From Burkholderia sp. 8Y (lineage in GTDB: Bacteria; Pseudomonadota; Gammaproteobacteria; Burkholderiales; Burkholderiaceae), in NCBI RefSeq assembly GCF_902506145.1, contig NZ_LR733520.1, positions 2,215,476-2,279,475 of the forward strand: a DNA stretch of 64,000 bases, in the 5' to 3' direction. A program made the position numbers and the translations under genes. This document shows positions 16,955-25,823 of this stretch, one piece after another. Positions within the stretch are counted from its first letter, which is position 1; each line of letters starts with the position of its first letter. The notes under the pieces were generated by a model that searched no databases, was not told the DNA's origin, and saw nothing but the letters and a program-made list of their open reading frames with translations.

Positions 16955-17713
16955 ATGGAGATGAAAGACAACGTCGTGTTGATCACGGGCGGCGCGTCCG
17001 GTCTGGGCGCGGCGAGCGCGCGCCTCGTCGCGGGCAATGGCGGCAAGCCCGTGATCGCCGACATGAACGAAGCGGCGGGCGAAGCCCTCGCGCGCCAACT
17101 GTCCGGCGTGTTCGTGAAGTGCGACGTGAGCCGCGAAGACGACGGACAACGCGCCGTCGATGCCGCGACGCAGCTCGGCACGCTGCGCGGCCTCGTGAAT
17201 TGCGCGGGCATCGCGCCGGCATCGAAGACGGTCGGGCGCGACGGCCCTCACCCGCTCGATCTCTTCAGCAAGGTCGTCGCGGTCAATCTGATCGGCACGT
17301 TCAACATGATCCGGCTCGCGGCCAATGTGATGTCGAAGAACGAGCCGAACGGCGCGGGCGAACGCGGCGTGATCGTGAACACGGCGTCGGTGGCGGCGTA
17401 TGACGGACAGATTGGGCAGGCGGCGTATGCGGCGTCGAAAAGCGGCGTCGCGGGCATGACGCTGCCGATTGCCCGCGACCTTGCGCGAAGCGGCATCCGC
17501 GTGATGACGATTGCGCCGGGCATCTTCGAAACGCCGATGCTGCTCGGCATGCCGCCCGACGTGCAGACGGCGCTCGGCGCGATGGTGCCGTTCCCGTCGC
17601 GCTTCGGCAAGCCCGACGAATTCGCGATGCTTGTCAAGCAGATCTTCGACAACCCGATGCTCAACGGCGAAGTGATCCGCCTCGACGGCGCGATCCGCAT
17701 GCAGCCGAAATAA
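16955..17713 (+). CDS. SDR, 3-hydroxyacyl-CoA dehydrogenase type II-like
   Basis: This is a 252-residue short-chain dehydrogenase. The Rossmann motif is TGGASGLGAA near the N-terminus, with D40-type acidic specificity (VIADMNE) indicating NAD. The segment NCAGIAP, catalytic Ser in VNTASVAAYDGQIGQAAY, and the YAASKSG Tyr-Lys pair are all present. The pattern and length fit the HSD17B10/3-hydroxy-2-methylbutyryl-CoA dehydrogenase group, acting in beta-oxidation or isoleucine breakdown. AAGGAGAAG lies just before ATG 16955. The gene is flanked by terminators on both sides, so it is monocistronic. Confidence 0.9.
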   Translation: MEMKDNVVLITGGASGLGAASARLVAGNGGKPVIADMNEAAGEALARQLSGVFVKCDVSREDDGQRAVDAATQLGTLRGLVNCAGIAPASKTVGRDGPHPLDLFSKVVAVNLIGTFNMIRLAANVMSKNEPNGAGERGVIVNTASVAAYDGQIGQAAYAASKSGVAGMTLPIARDLARSGIRVMTIAPGIFETPMLLGMPPDVQTALGAMVPFPSRFGKPDEFAMLVKQIFDNPMLNGEVIRLDGAIRMQPK

Positions 17714-17748
17714 GCGAAAACGGCGGTTTGATCCGCCGTTTTCGTTCG
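17714..17748 (+). terminator. Rho-independent terminator between SDR and SirB1-like genes
   Basis: CGAAAACGGCGG (17715-17726) pairs with CCGCCGTTTTCG (17733-17744) across a 6-nt loop. The A-rich and T-rich flanks on both strands mean it could serve both convergent genes. Confidence 0.88.
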
Positions 17749-17761
17749 CCTCGGAGCCAGC

Positions 17762-18607
17762 CTAGTCGCCGTTCTCTTGCGTGCGCAGCCGCAAGTCGTG
17801 CAGCTCCGACTCGACGACCGTCGCGTCTTCCGCGTCCGGGCGGTCTTCCAGATAGCGTTCGAGGTCTTCCAGCGCGGGGCGCAGATAGTCGAGTCGCGCG
17901 TACGCGAAGCCGCGGTCGCGCACTTCCTCGATACTGTTCGGCAACGCGATCACCAGCCGCTGCTGCACGGCAAGCAAACGCTGCCAACGCTCCGTCTGAA
18001 GATAGATGCTCTTGAGATTGCGCAACATCCGCGCGACGATTTCGCGGCGCGTCGCGGGCTGCAACAGCACGCGCAGCGCGCTGCCGATCGATTCGCCGAC
18101 GCGCTGCACATACGGCTCCAGCATTTCGACCATCTGCGCTTCGGAGAGCGACTGGCCGGTCGTCGGATCGAGCATCAGATCGCTGCCGGGCGTCGCGACG
18201 CGCAACAGGAAATGGCCCGGAAACGACACGCCCTGCACCGGCAAGCCGAGTTGTTCGGCCATTTCCAGATAGATGACGGCGAGCGAGATCGGGATGCCGC
18301 GCCGACGGCGCAGCACGGCGTTCAGATAACTGTTGTCCGGGTCGTAATAGTCGTTCAGGTTGCTCGAGAAACCCAGTTCGCGGAAGAAATAGCGATTGAG
18401 CGCCTCGACGCGCTGTTTCACATCGGCGTCCTCGGGCATCCGGCGGCGGGCGCGCACGACGAGTTCGTCCAGTTCCGCGAGCACCGCCTGCATGTCGACG
18501 TCCGGATAGGCGTCCTGCGCGAGCGACAGCGCGGCCTCCGTGAGCGGCAGGCTCTCGTCGTCGGCCATCAGCGCAGAGAAGTAGTCGTGGATACGCGTCG
18601 TCGTCAT
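17762..18607 (-). CDS. SirB1-family transglutaminase-like/TPR protein
   Basis: This 281-residue protein belongs to the SirB1 (YchA) family, with an N-terminal transglutaminase-like fold and C-terminal TPR. Visible landmarks are NRYFFRELGFSSNLNDYYDPDNSYLN, RRRGIPISLAVIYLE and GVSFPGHFLLR, then TPR-like helices from LRNLKSIYLQ onwards. The transglutaminase Cys is absent in this family, so it is not expected to be catalytic. The precise role is unknown. Its ATG overlaps the murJ stop by one base (TGATG), so the two are translationally coupled. Confidence 0.9.
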   Translation of the reverse strand: MTTTRIHDYFSALMADDESLPLTEAALSLAQDAYPDVDMQAVLAELDELVVRARRRMPEDADVKQRVEALNRYFFRELGFSSNLNDYYDPDNSYLNAVLRRRRGIPISLAVIYLEMAEQLGLPVQGVSFPGHFLLRVATPGSDLMLDPTTGQSLSEAQMVEMLEPYVQRVGESIGSALRVLLQPATRREIVARMLRNLKSIYLQTERWQRLLAVQQRLVIALPNSIEEVRDRGFAYARLDYLRPALEDLERYLEDRPDAEDATVVESELHDLRLRTQENGD

Positions 18608-20157
18608 CAATGCGCTCGTCTCTTGAAATAAGCGTATTTGAAGCCCATCGCGGAAAGCATACCGAAATACAGCGCCGCGAACAGAACCAGGCTTGCTCCA
18701 AGCAGCAGGATTCGTGCGAAGGGTGTCGCGCGCATGGCGATCCAGTCGAAGTTCGCCGATACCCAGTGCATCACGCCGGCGAGCACGAGGCACGCGCCGA
18801 TCAACTGCACGAAAAAGCGCGTCCAGCCCGCCGACGGCTGATAAATCCCGCGACGGCGCAGTCCGATGAACAGCAGCAGCGCATTGGCGAGCGCGCCGAG
18901 ACCGATGGAAAGCGTGAGGCCCGCGTGCGAGAAAATCGGCACGAAGATGTAATTGCTCACCTGCGTCATGATCAGCACGCCGACCGCGATCTTCACCGGC
19001 GTCTTGATGTCCTGCTTCGCGTAGAAACCGGGCGCGAGAATCTTGATGAGAATCAGCCCGACGAGGCCGATACCGTACGCCGACAGCGCGCGTCCGACCA
19101 TGACGACCGAATGGCCGTCGAACTTGCCGTAGTGAAAGAGCGTCGCGGTAAGCGGCTCGGCGAAGAAGAAGAGCGCGACCGCGCTGGGCGCGGCGAGCAG
19201 GAACGTGATGCGCAAGCCCCAGTCGAGAAGCGCGGAGTATTCGTCGGCGTTCGCGTCGACGTGCGCTTTCGACAGGCTCGGCAGCAGGATCGTGCCGAGC
19301 GCCGCGCCGAGCAGCGCCGTCGGGAATTCCATCAGCCGGTCGGCGTAGTTGATCCACGACACGGCGCCCTGCCCGATATTCGACGCGATATTCGTGTTGA
19401 TGATGAGGCTCAATTGCCCGACCGACACCGCGAAGGTCGCGGGCACCATCTTCGCGAGCACGCGCTTGACGCCGGGATGCGCGAGCGCGCGCCGGAAGTT
19501 GAGCCCGATGGCCGGCATCATGTCGATCTTCTTGAGGCCGGGCAGTTGCACGAGAAATTGCAGCACGCCGCCCGCGATCACCGCGTACGCGAGCGCGTAC
19601 ACCGGCACTTTCATGTGCGGCGCGACGAACACCGCCGCGAAGATGAACGCCACGTTCAGCAGCACCGGCGCGAACGCGGGCAGCGAGAACTGCTTGTACG
19701 TGTTGAGCACGCCCGACGCGAGCGTGGTCAAGGAGATGAAGATGATGTACGGGAACATGATCCGCGTCATCTGCACGGCGAGGCCGTACGCGGCGCCGTC
19801 GTGCCTGAGCCCCGACGCGACCGCGAACACGACCCACGCCGCGCCCGCCATGCCGACGAGCGACAGCACGACGAGGCCCCAGGTCAGGACGGTCGACATG
19901 GCGTCGACGAGCGCCTTGGTCGGATCGTGGCCCTTGCTGTTCTTGAACTCGGCGAGAATCGGCACGAACGCCTGGGCGAATGCACCTTCTGCGGACAGCC
20001 GCCGCAGCAGGTTCGGAATGCGGAACGCGACGTAAAACGCGTCGGTGTAGAGACTGGCGCCGAAGGCTCGGGCGATCAGCGTTTCGCGGATCAGGCCGGT
20101 CACGCGCGACAGCAGCGTGAAGCCGCTGACCGTCAGGAGGGCTCGGAATAGATTCAT
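18607..20157 (-). CDS. murJ: Lipid II flippase
   Basis: This is a 516-residue inner-membrane protein of the MATE-like MurJ (MviN) family, which flips undecaprenyl-PP-MurNAc-pentapeptide-GlcNAc to the periplasm for peptidoglycan synthesis. About fourteen TM segments are visible. Family hallmarks are SRVTGLIRETLIARAFG (with the essential Arg), DAFYVAFRIPNLLRRLSAEGAF and QDIKTPVKIA. The start MNLFRALLTVSG was chosen at the beginning of the conserved N-terminus. It is divergent from rpsT across a 445-bp region and is followed directly by the SirB1-like gene. Confidence 0.97.
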   Translation of the reverse strand: MNLFRALLTVSGFTLLSRVTGLIRETLIARAFGASLYTDAFYVAFRIPNLLRRLSAEGAFAQAFVPILAEFKNSKGHDPTKALVDAMSTVLTWGLVVLSLVGMAGAAWVVFAVASGLRHDGAAYGLAVQMTRIMFPYIIFISLTTLASGVLNTYKQFSLPAFAPVLLNVAFIFAAVFVAPHMKVPVYALAYAVIAGGVLQFLVQLPGLKKIDMMPAIGLNFRRALAHPGVKRVLAKMVPATFAVSVGQLSLIINTNIASNIGQGAVSWINYADRLMEFPTALLGAALGTILLPSLSKAHVDANADEYSALLDWGLRITFLLAAPSAVALFFFAEPLTATLFHYGKFDGHSVVMVGRALSAYGIGLVGLILIKILAPGFYAKQDIKTPVKIAVGVLIMTQVSNYIFVPIFSHAGLTLSIGLGALANALLLFIGLRRRGIYQPSAGWTRFFVQLIGACLVLAGVMHWVSANFDWIAMRATPFARILLLGASLVLFAALYFGMLSAMGFKYAYFKRRAH

Positions 20158-20602
20158 GGGGCGCTTATTATACGGGCCGAGCGTGACGCGCTCCGGCAAC
20201 GCTGGCGCGCAACGCCGCGAGAATGACGGATTGCACCAAATTCGTGGCGGCGCGGGCACGGGCGGCCCGCGACAGCTTGCGCTTGTCATATCTCGTCGTC
20301 GCTTGCTATAATCGCGGGTTTCGACGGCCGGTTCTGGCGAAATTGCGCCTGAAACGGAAATTGGGTGGAAGTCTGACTTGAAGCGCCGGCGTGCTTTTCG
20401 CGACTTCCGGCTCTGTCGGCAGTGTTCCAAAGGCGTCCAGCTTGGGCGTCTCAGGTTTCCGGGCAAATGGCTTAATCGCACAATCGTTCCCGGAATTTCA
20501 GATCAAGGCAGCGCGCACCGTTCACCGCTTCCGGCCCGCCGCCGGGCCAAAGGGTGAAGCCCGCTCCGGCAAGTAACAGCAGAAACAGGATAAGGAACCG
20601 TC
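20158..20602. other. murJ / rpsT divergent intergenic region with rpsT leader
   Basis: This 445-nt gap holds the strong rpsT promoter (20283-20312) and an untranslated leader of about 285 nt before the rpsT start codon. No coding frame is supported. S20 is known to regulate its own translation in E. coli; whether this much longer leader acts that way is inference. Confidence 0.55.
20283..20312 (+). promoter_or_regulatory. Sigma-70 promoter of rpsT
   Basis: TTGTCA (20283-20288), an 18-nt spacer and perfect TATAAT (20307-20312). Transcription should begin near 20319. Confidence 0.8.
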
Positions 20603-20881
20603 ATGGCAAATACCGCACAAGCTCGCAAGCGCGCCCGTCAGGCCGCCAAGGCCAACTCGCACAACTCGGCGCTGCGCTCGAAGTTCCGCACGGCCATCAA
20701 GGCAGTTCGCAAGGCTATCGAAGCCGGCGATCAGGCCAAGGCCGCCGAAGTGTTCAAGTCGTCGGTCAAGACGATGGACATCATCGCGGACAAGAAGATC
20801 ATTCACAAGAACAAGGCCGCTCGTCACAAGAGCCGCCTGGCTGCAGCCATCAAGGGTCTGCAGGCTCCCGCAGCCCAGTAA
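20603..20881 (+). CDS. rpsT: 30S ribosomal protein S20
   Basis: This is a 92-residue, very basic primary 16S rRNA-binding protein. The typical S20 N-terminus MANTAQARKRARQAAKAN and the C-terminal HKNKAARHKSRLAAAIK are present. AAGGAACC lies upstream of the ATG. It is a single gene with its own strong promoter about 285 nt upstream and a terminator downstream. Family length is 85-92. Confidence 0.98.
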   Translation: MANTAQARKRARQAAKANSHNSALRSKFRTAIKAVRKAIEAGDQAKAAEVFKSSVKTMDIIADKKIIHKNKAARHKSRLAAAIKGLQAPAAQ

Positions 20882-20969
20882 TTCCGGCTCGCTTTCGGCG
20901 GGCGTTCGCGGTTTTCACAGTCGCGCGCTCGCCGGAACGGCTTCCTGTTTCCGCTGCGCTGTAACGAAG

Positions 20970-20993
20970 AAGCCCGCTTGCGCGGGCTTTTTT
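20970..20993 (+). terminator. Rho-independent terminator of rpsT
   Basis: AAGCCCGC (20970-20977), loop TTGC, GCGGGCTT (20982-20989) and then TTTT, about 90 nt after the rpsT stop. Confidence 0.93.
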
Positions 20994-21023
20994 GCGTCCT
21001 GCTGCATAAGCGCGGCGTCGCGA

Positions 21024-21359
21024 CTAGCGATGCTGCTGCGTCTGGGTGCCGTGATGCGGCGGCAGTTCGCACGCCTCGGTCACGACGAGATCGTTGTCCT
21101 TCGCGAAGTTCAGCACGAAGTCGAAGGCCATCGGCTCGATGTCGCGCAGGCGCGAGTCGACGATCACGACCTTGATATCGCCGATCATCGTCGGGCGCAC
21201 GTAAATGGAGTATTGCAGGCGCGCGTTCGGCCCTTTCGCTTTCGGCCCGAAACCCGACATGACACCGCACAGGCGCTCGGACCAGTCGCTCGGCCGAAAC
21301 TTCCTCCCGCTCTTGGTGATGCCTTGTATGAAGTACTCGGTAGGGGATGATTCAGCCAT
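21024..21359 (-). CDS. DUF3579 family protein
   Basis: This encodes a 111-residue soluble protein from MAESSPTEYFIQGITKSG, with GRKFRPSDWSERLCGVMS and YSIYVRPTMIGDIKVVIVD, the conserved core of DUF3579, a betaproteobacterial family of unknown function. The C-terminus is His/Gln-rich. The long upstream frame is Arg/Ser-rich and not counted. It is convergent with rpsT and divergent from argF. Confidence 0.88.
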   Translation of the reverse strand: MAESSPTEYFIQGITKSGRKFRPSDWSERLCGVMSGFGPKAKGPNARLQYSIYVRPTMIGDIKVVIVDSRLRDIEPMAFDFVLNFAKDNDLVVTEACELPPHHGTQTQQHR

Positions 21360-21839
21360 GTAGCAATACCTTTTGTCGGCCGGTGGCGGCACCGGCGAAT
21401 GCACACGCTTGACGCGGCAACCGCGCCGGCCGGCATGAGTGCCGGCGGTGCTTGGCGAACGGACCGAAGAGGACCGCCCGCGCCCGCGACGAAATGGCGG
21501 ACTCGGCAGCACGAAGAAATCGCAAGCGCAAACGAACACCGAGCGGACTCCTGCGAGCCAACGCCTACCATGCGCGTGAAACGGTGCTGAGCGTTACTGA
21601 GTGTTGCAGAGTTGTTGAAAGAAGCGTCGGCAATTATACAGCAGCCCCCCTTTTTCCGCAGCGCACACAAGCGCGGAACGGCCCGCGCAGGCCGGGTGGA
21701 CGGCTTTCGAGCCGCCTCGTCAAAGCCCGCAAAATCCTTTATGCTCGAACGCTAACCCACTCCCGACGGCGGCGCCGTCCGGCCGAGCGACGCCTTCTCC
21801 GCAGTCGCGCGCCCGGCTCGAAGCCGCCGGTTGCGTTTC
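21360..21839. promoter_or_regulatory. DUF3579 / argF divergent promoter region
   Basis: This 480-nt gap has no supported gene. On the plus strand TTGTTG (21612-21617), 17 nt, TATACA (21635-21640) could drive argF with a leader of about 190 nt. On the minus strand the same segment reads TATAAT (21638-21633) but without a good -35. I do not see an ArgR box that I can assign. Confidence 0.4.
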
Positions 21840-22769
<930 letters not shown>

Positions 22770-22789
22770 CGCGGTTTTCGCGCACGATC

Positions 22790-22825
22790 ACGCCGCCGGA
22801 CGCCCTATCCGGCGGCGTCTGTCTT
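22790..22825 (+). terminator. Rho-independent terminator of argF
   Basis: ACGCCGCCGGA (22790-22800), loop CGCCCTA, TCCGGCGGCGT (22808-22818), then CTGTCTTTT. It lies between convergent argF and murB. Confidence 0.85.
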
Positions 22826-22826
22826 T

Positions 22827-23861
22827 TCAGACGACGACCGGCTCCATCTCCAGCTCGACGCCAAAGCGCCCGAGCACATCGTTCTTGATCGCTTCCGCGA
22901 GCTGGAGCACCTGCGCGCCGGTCGCATCGCCGCGATTCACGAGCACGAGTGCTTGCCGCTCGTGCACCGCCGCCCCGCCGATGCCGCGCCCCTTCCACCC
23001 GCACTGGTCGATCAGCCAGCCCGCCGCGAGCTTCACGCTGCCATCCGGCTGCGCATACGACACGACGCCCGGTTCGCGCGTGCGCAACGCGTCGAATTCG
23101 TCGGCGCTCACGACCGGATTCTTGAAGAAACTGCCCGCGTTGCCGAGCACGGTCCAGTCGGGCAGCTTCGCGCGGCGCACGGCGATCACGGCGTCGAAAA
23201 TGGCCTGCGCATTGCATGCCGACGCGCCGTCGAGCGCACGCGCGACGTCCGCGTAATCGGCGCGCGGCGTCCACGCCTTCGGCAAGCGAAATACGACTGA
23301 CGTAATCAGGAAGCGCCCGCGCCCCGCGCGCTTGAAGAAGCTGTCGCGGTAACCGAACGCGCAGGCGTCGCGGTCGAACTCGGCTCGCGCGCCCGTCGCC
23401 AGTTCCACCGCGTGAAGCCGCTCGAAGCGTTCGCCCATTTCGAGCCCGTATGCGCCGATGTTCTGAATCGGCGCCGCGCCCACCGTGCCGGGAATCAGCG
23501 CGAGATTTTCGAGGCCCGGCATGCCGTGTGCAAGCGTCCACGCGAGGAACGCGTGCCAGTTCTCGCCCGCGCCGGCTTCGACCAGATACGCGTCGTCGTC
23601 CTCGCCGATCACGCGCTTGCCCATGATGCCGACGATCAGCGCGACGCCCTCGACATCGCGCGTCAGCACGACATTGCTGCCGCCGCCAATCACGAGCCGG
23701 GGCATGCCGGCGATGCGCGCATCGGCGGCGAGCGCAGTGGCGGCTTCGACGCTCTCGATACGCATCGCGTGACGCGCGCGCACCTCGAAGCCGAACGTGT
23801 TGTGCGGACGCAGCGAGTAATCCGCGAGGAGCGCGGGCGCGGGAAAGAAGGCGTCGGACAT
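22827..23861 (-). CDS. murB: UDP-N-acetylenolpyruvoylglucosamine reductase
   Basis: This is a 344-residue FAD enzyme that reduces UDP-GlcNAc-enolpyruvate to UDP-MurNAc in peptidoglycan synthesis. The type I MurB pattern is present: SLRPHNTFGFEVRA, the FAD loop VIGGGSNVVLT, PGTVGAAPIQNIGAYG, the catalytic Ser in NAGSFFKNPVV, and AAGWLIDQCGWKG. Start MSDAFFPAPALL; the upstream open frame of about 80 codons is not family-like. It is divergent from yajQ. Confidence 0.95.
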   Translation of the reverse strand: MSDAFFPAPALLADYSLRPHNTFGFEVRARHAMRIESVEAATALAADARIAGMPRLVIGGGSNVVLTRDVEGVALIVGIMGKRVIGEDDDAYLVEAGAGENWHAFLAWTLAHGMPGLENLALIPGTVGAAPIQNIGAYGLEMGERFERLHAVELATGARAEFDRDACAFGYRDSFFKRAGRGRFLITSVVFRLPKAWTPRADYADVARALDGASACNAQAIFDAVIAVRRAKLPDWTVLGNAGSFFKNPVVSADEFDALRTREPGVVSYAQPDGSVKLAAGWLIDQCGWKGRGIGGAAVHERQALVLVNRGDATGAQVLQLAEAIKNDVLGRFGVELEMEPVVV

Positions 23862-24000
23862 GGGGAACCGCGTGGCGAATGCAGGAATGGAAGCGGCCTT
23901 GGGGAAAACCAAAGCGCGTCGGTAGAATGACGTCAGGTCCGTGATTATAGCGAGTGCGCGCGCCGCGCCCGCGCTCGCCCAACGAAGAAGGGGAATACAG

Positions 24001-24486
24001 ATGCCATCGTTTGACGTCGTCAGCGAAGCAAACATGATCGAAGTGAAGAACGCGATCGAGCAGTCCAACAAGGAAATCTCGACGCGCTTCGACTTCAAGG
24101 GTTCAGATTCACGCGTCGAGCAGAAGGAGCGCGAATTGACGCTCTACGCCGACGACGATTTCAAGCTCGGCCAGGTCAAGGACGTGCTGCTGTCGAAGCT
24201 CGCCAAGCGCGGCGTCGACGTGCGCTTTCTGGACTACGGCAAGCAGGAAAAGATCGGCGGCGACAAGCTTAAACAGGTCGTCACCATCAAGAAGGGCGTG
24301 TCGGGCGATCTGGCGAAGAAAGTCGTCAAGATCGTGAAGGACAGCAAGATCAAGGTGCAGGCAAGCATTCAGGGCGACGCGGTTCGCGTGCAAGGCACGA
24401 AGCGCGACGATTTGCAGAGCACCATCGCGCTGCTGAAGAAAGAAGTGACGGATACGCCGCTCGACTTCAACAATTTCCGCGATTGA
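24001..24486 (+). CDS. yajQ: YajQ-family nucleotide-binding protein
   Basis: This is a 161-residue protein with two ferredoxin-like repeats, beginning MPSFDVVSEANMIEVKNAIEQ, then TRFDFKGSDSRVEQKE and KKVVKIVKDSKIKVQASIQGD. Members bind nucleotides or RNA, and the Xanthomonas homologue binds c-di-GMP and modulates a LysR regulator; whether this one does is not visible. GAAGGGGAATACAG provides a ribosome site. It is monocistronic with its own terminator. Confidence 0.94.
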   Translation: MPSFDVVSEANMIEVKNAIEQSNKEISTRFDFKGSDSRVEQKERELTLYADDDFKLGQVKDVLLSKLAKRGVDVRFLDYGKQEKIGGDKLKQVVTIKKGVSGDLAKKVVKIVKDSKIKVQASIQGDAVRVQGTKRDDLQSTIALLKKEVTDTPLDFNNFRD

Positions 24487-24510
24487 TTTTTTTTCAATAC
24501 GCAGGCGTCC

Positions 24511-24545
24511 AAGCCGTTCCGCGCATTCCCGGAACGGCTTTTTTG
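24511..24545 (+). terminator. Rho-independent terminator of yajQ
   Basis: AAGCCGTTCC (24511-24520), a 10-nt loop, GGAACGGCTT (24531-24540) and TTTT. It lies between convergent yajQ and plsY. Confidence 0.93.
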
Positions 24546-24549
24546 TTGG

Positions 24550-25176
24550 TTACTGCACTGCCTTCTTCTTGTCACCGATGCGGCTTTCCTTGCCCGCCAG
24601 CAGCTTCGAAATGTTCGCCCGATGCCGCCAGATCAGAAGCGCACTCATGGCGAGCACGGCAAGCGAGATGCGGCTCGGCCCGAACAGAAAGACCTGGAAA
24701 AACGGCGCGAACACGGCGGCAACCAGCGCCGCGAGCGACGAATAGCGGAAGAAGAATGCAATGATCAGCCATGTCAGAAGCGTCGCCAGCCCGAGCACGG
24801 GATGAATGGCGAGCAGCACGCCCGCTGCCGTCGCGACGCCCTTGCCGCCCTGAAACTTGAAGAAGATCGGGTACAGATGCCCGAGAAACACGGCGATGGC
24901 CGAAAGCGCGATGCACGTTGTAAGCCCCGCCGCATCGAGGCCGAAGCGCCCGCCGTAATGCGCGACGAGCCACACGGGCAGCCAGCCCTTGAAGGCATCG
25001 CCAATCAGCGTCAGGATGGCCGCGCGCTTGTTGCCGGTGCGCAGCACGTTGGTCGCGCCGGGATTGCCCGAGCCGTAGGAGCGCGGGTCGTCGAGTCCCA
25101 TCGCCGCGCTGACGACGACGGCAAACGAAATCGAGCCGATCAGATAGGACACGACGGCGACGATCAAATCAATCAT
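24550..25176 (-). CDS. plsY: Glycerol-3-phosphate acyltransferase (acyl-phosphate dependent)
   Basis: This is a 208-residue integral membrane acyltransferase making lysophosphatidic acid from acyl-phosphate and glycerol-3-phosphate. Family motifs are YGSGNPGATNVLR (motif 1), GHLYPIFFKFQGGKGVATAAG (motif 2) and HRANISKLLAGKESRIG (motif 3). Five hydrophobic helices are visible. GAAGAGAAC precedes the ATG. The end of the gene abuts the yajQ terminator. Confidence 0.96.
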   Translation of the reverse strand: MIDLIVAVVSYLIGSISFAVVVSAAMGLDDPRSYGSGNPGATNVLRTGNKRAAILTLIGDAFKGWLPVWLVAHYGGRFGLDAAGLTTCIALSAIAVFLGHLYPIFFKFQGGKGVATAAGVLLAIHPVLGLATLLTWLIIAFFFRYSSLAALVAAVFAPFFQVFLFGPSRISLAVLAMSALLIWRHRANISKLLAGKESRIGDKKKAVQ

Positions 25177-25224
25177 GTGTTCTCTTCTAGCGTAGCGAGT
25201 CTGGGCAAAAGCGCGGTCAGCATT

Positions 25225-25716
25225 CTAATCGACGCTCGCGCACTGCACGGGCGTGGCGCGAAGCAACTCCGTCAGCACGGCGGGATTCAGGCTCACGAGA
25301 TAGCCGCGCCGCCCGCCGTTCAGGTAGATGGTGTCGAGATCGAGAATGCTCGATTCGACGTACACGGGCATGGCCTTCTTCGTGCCGAACGGCGACGTGC
25401 CGCCGACGAGATAGCCCGAATGCCGGTTCGCCACTTCCGGCTTGCACGGCTCGATGCGTTTCGCGCCCGTCTGCCGCGCGAGATTCTTGGTGGACACCGT
25501 GCGGTCGCCGTGCATGAGCACGATGAGCGGCTTCGCCTGCTCGTCTTCCATCACGAGCGTCTTGACCACGCGATGTTCGTCCACGCCGAGCTGCCGCGCC
25601 GATTCCTCGGTGCCGCCATGCTCGACGTAATCGTACGGATGCTCGCCGAACGCGACGTTGTGGCGGCGCAGGAATTGCGTCGCGGGCGTTTCGGATACGT
25701 GTTTGACTTTCGACAT
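25225..25716 (-). CDS. ybaK: YbaK/EbsC-type Cys-tRNA(Pro)/Cys-tRNA(Cys) deacylase
   Basis: This is a 163-residue trans-editing protein of the YbaK family, which hydrolyses mischarged Cys-tRNA(Pro). The core reads VVKTLVMEDEQAKPLIVLMHGDR, with the essential Lys of VVKTL, then NLARQTGAKRIEPCKPE and GYLVGGTSPFGTKKAMPVYVE, as in E. coli YbaK. Start MSKVKHVSETPATQ. The gene runs in the same direction as plsY with a 48-nt gap, so they may share a transcript. Confidence 0.92.
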   Translation of the reverse strand: MSKVKHVSETPATQFLRRHNVAFGEHPYDYVEHGGTEESARQLGVDEHRVVKTLVMEDEQAKPLIVLMHGDRTVSTKNLARQTGAKRIEPCKPEVANRHSGYLVGGTSPFGTKKAMPVYVESSILDLDTIYLNGGRRGYLVSLNPAVLTELLRATPVQCASVD

Positions 25717-25823
25717 GGACGCATTGTAGCGGCGCGGGATGCGGCTCACCATCGGCCGTTCGGCCTAGTGGTGCCGCGCCCGCGCATGTCGTACGATCGT
25801 TCGACTCACGACAGGACCTTGCC

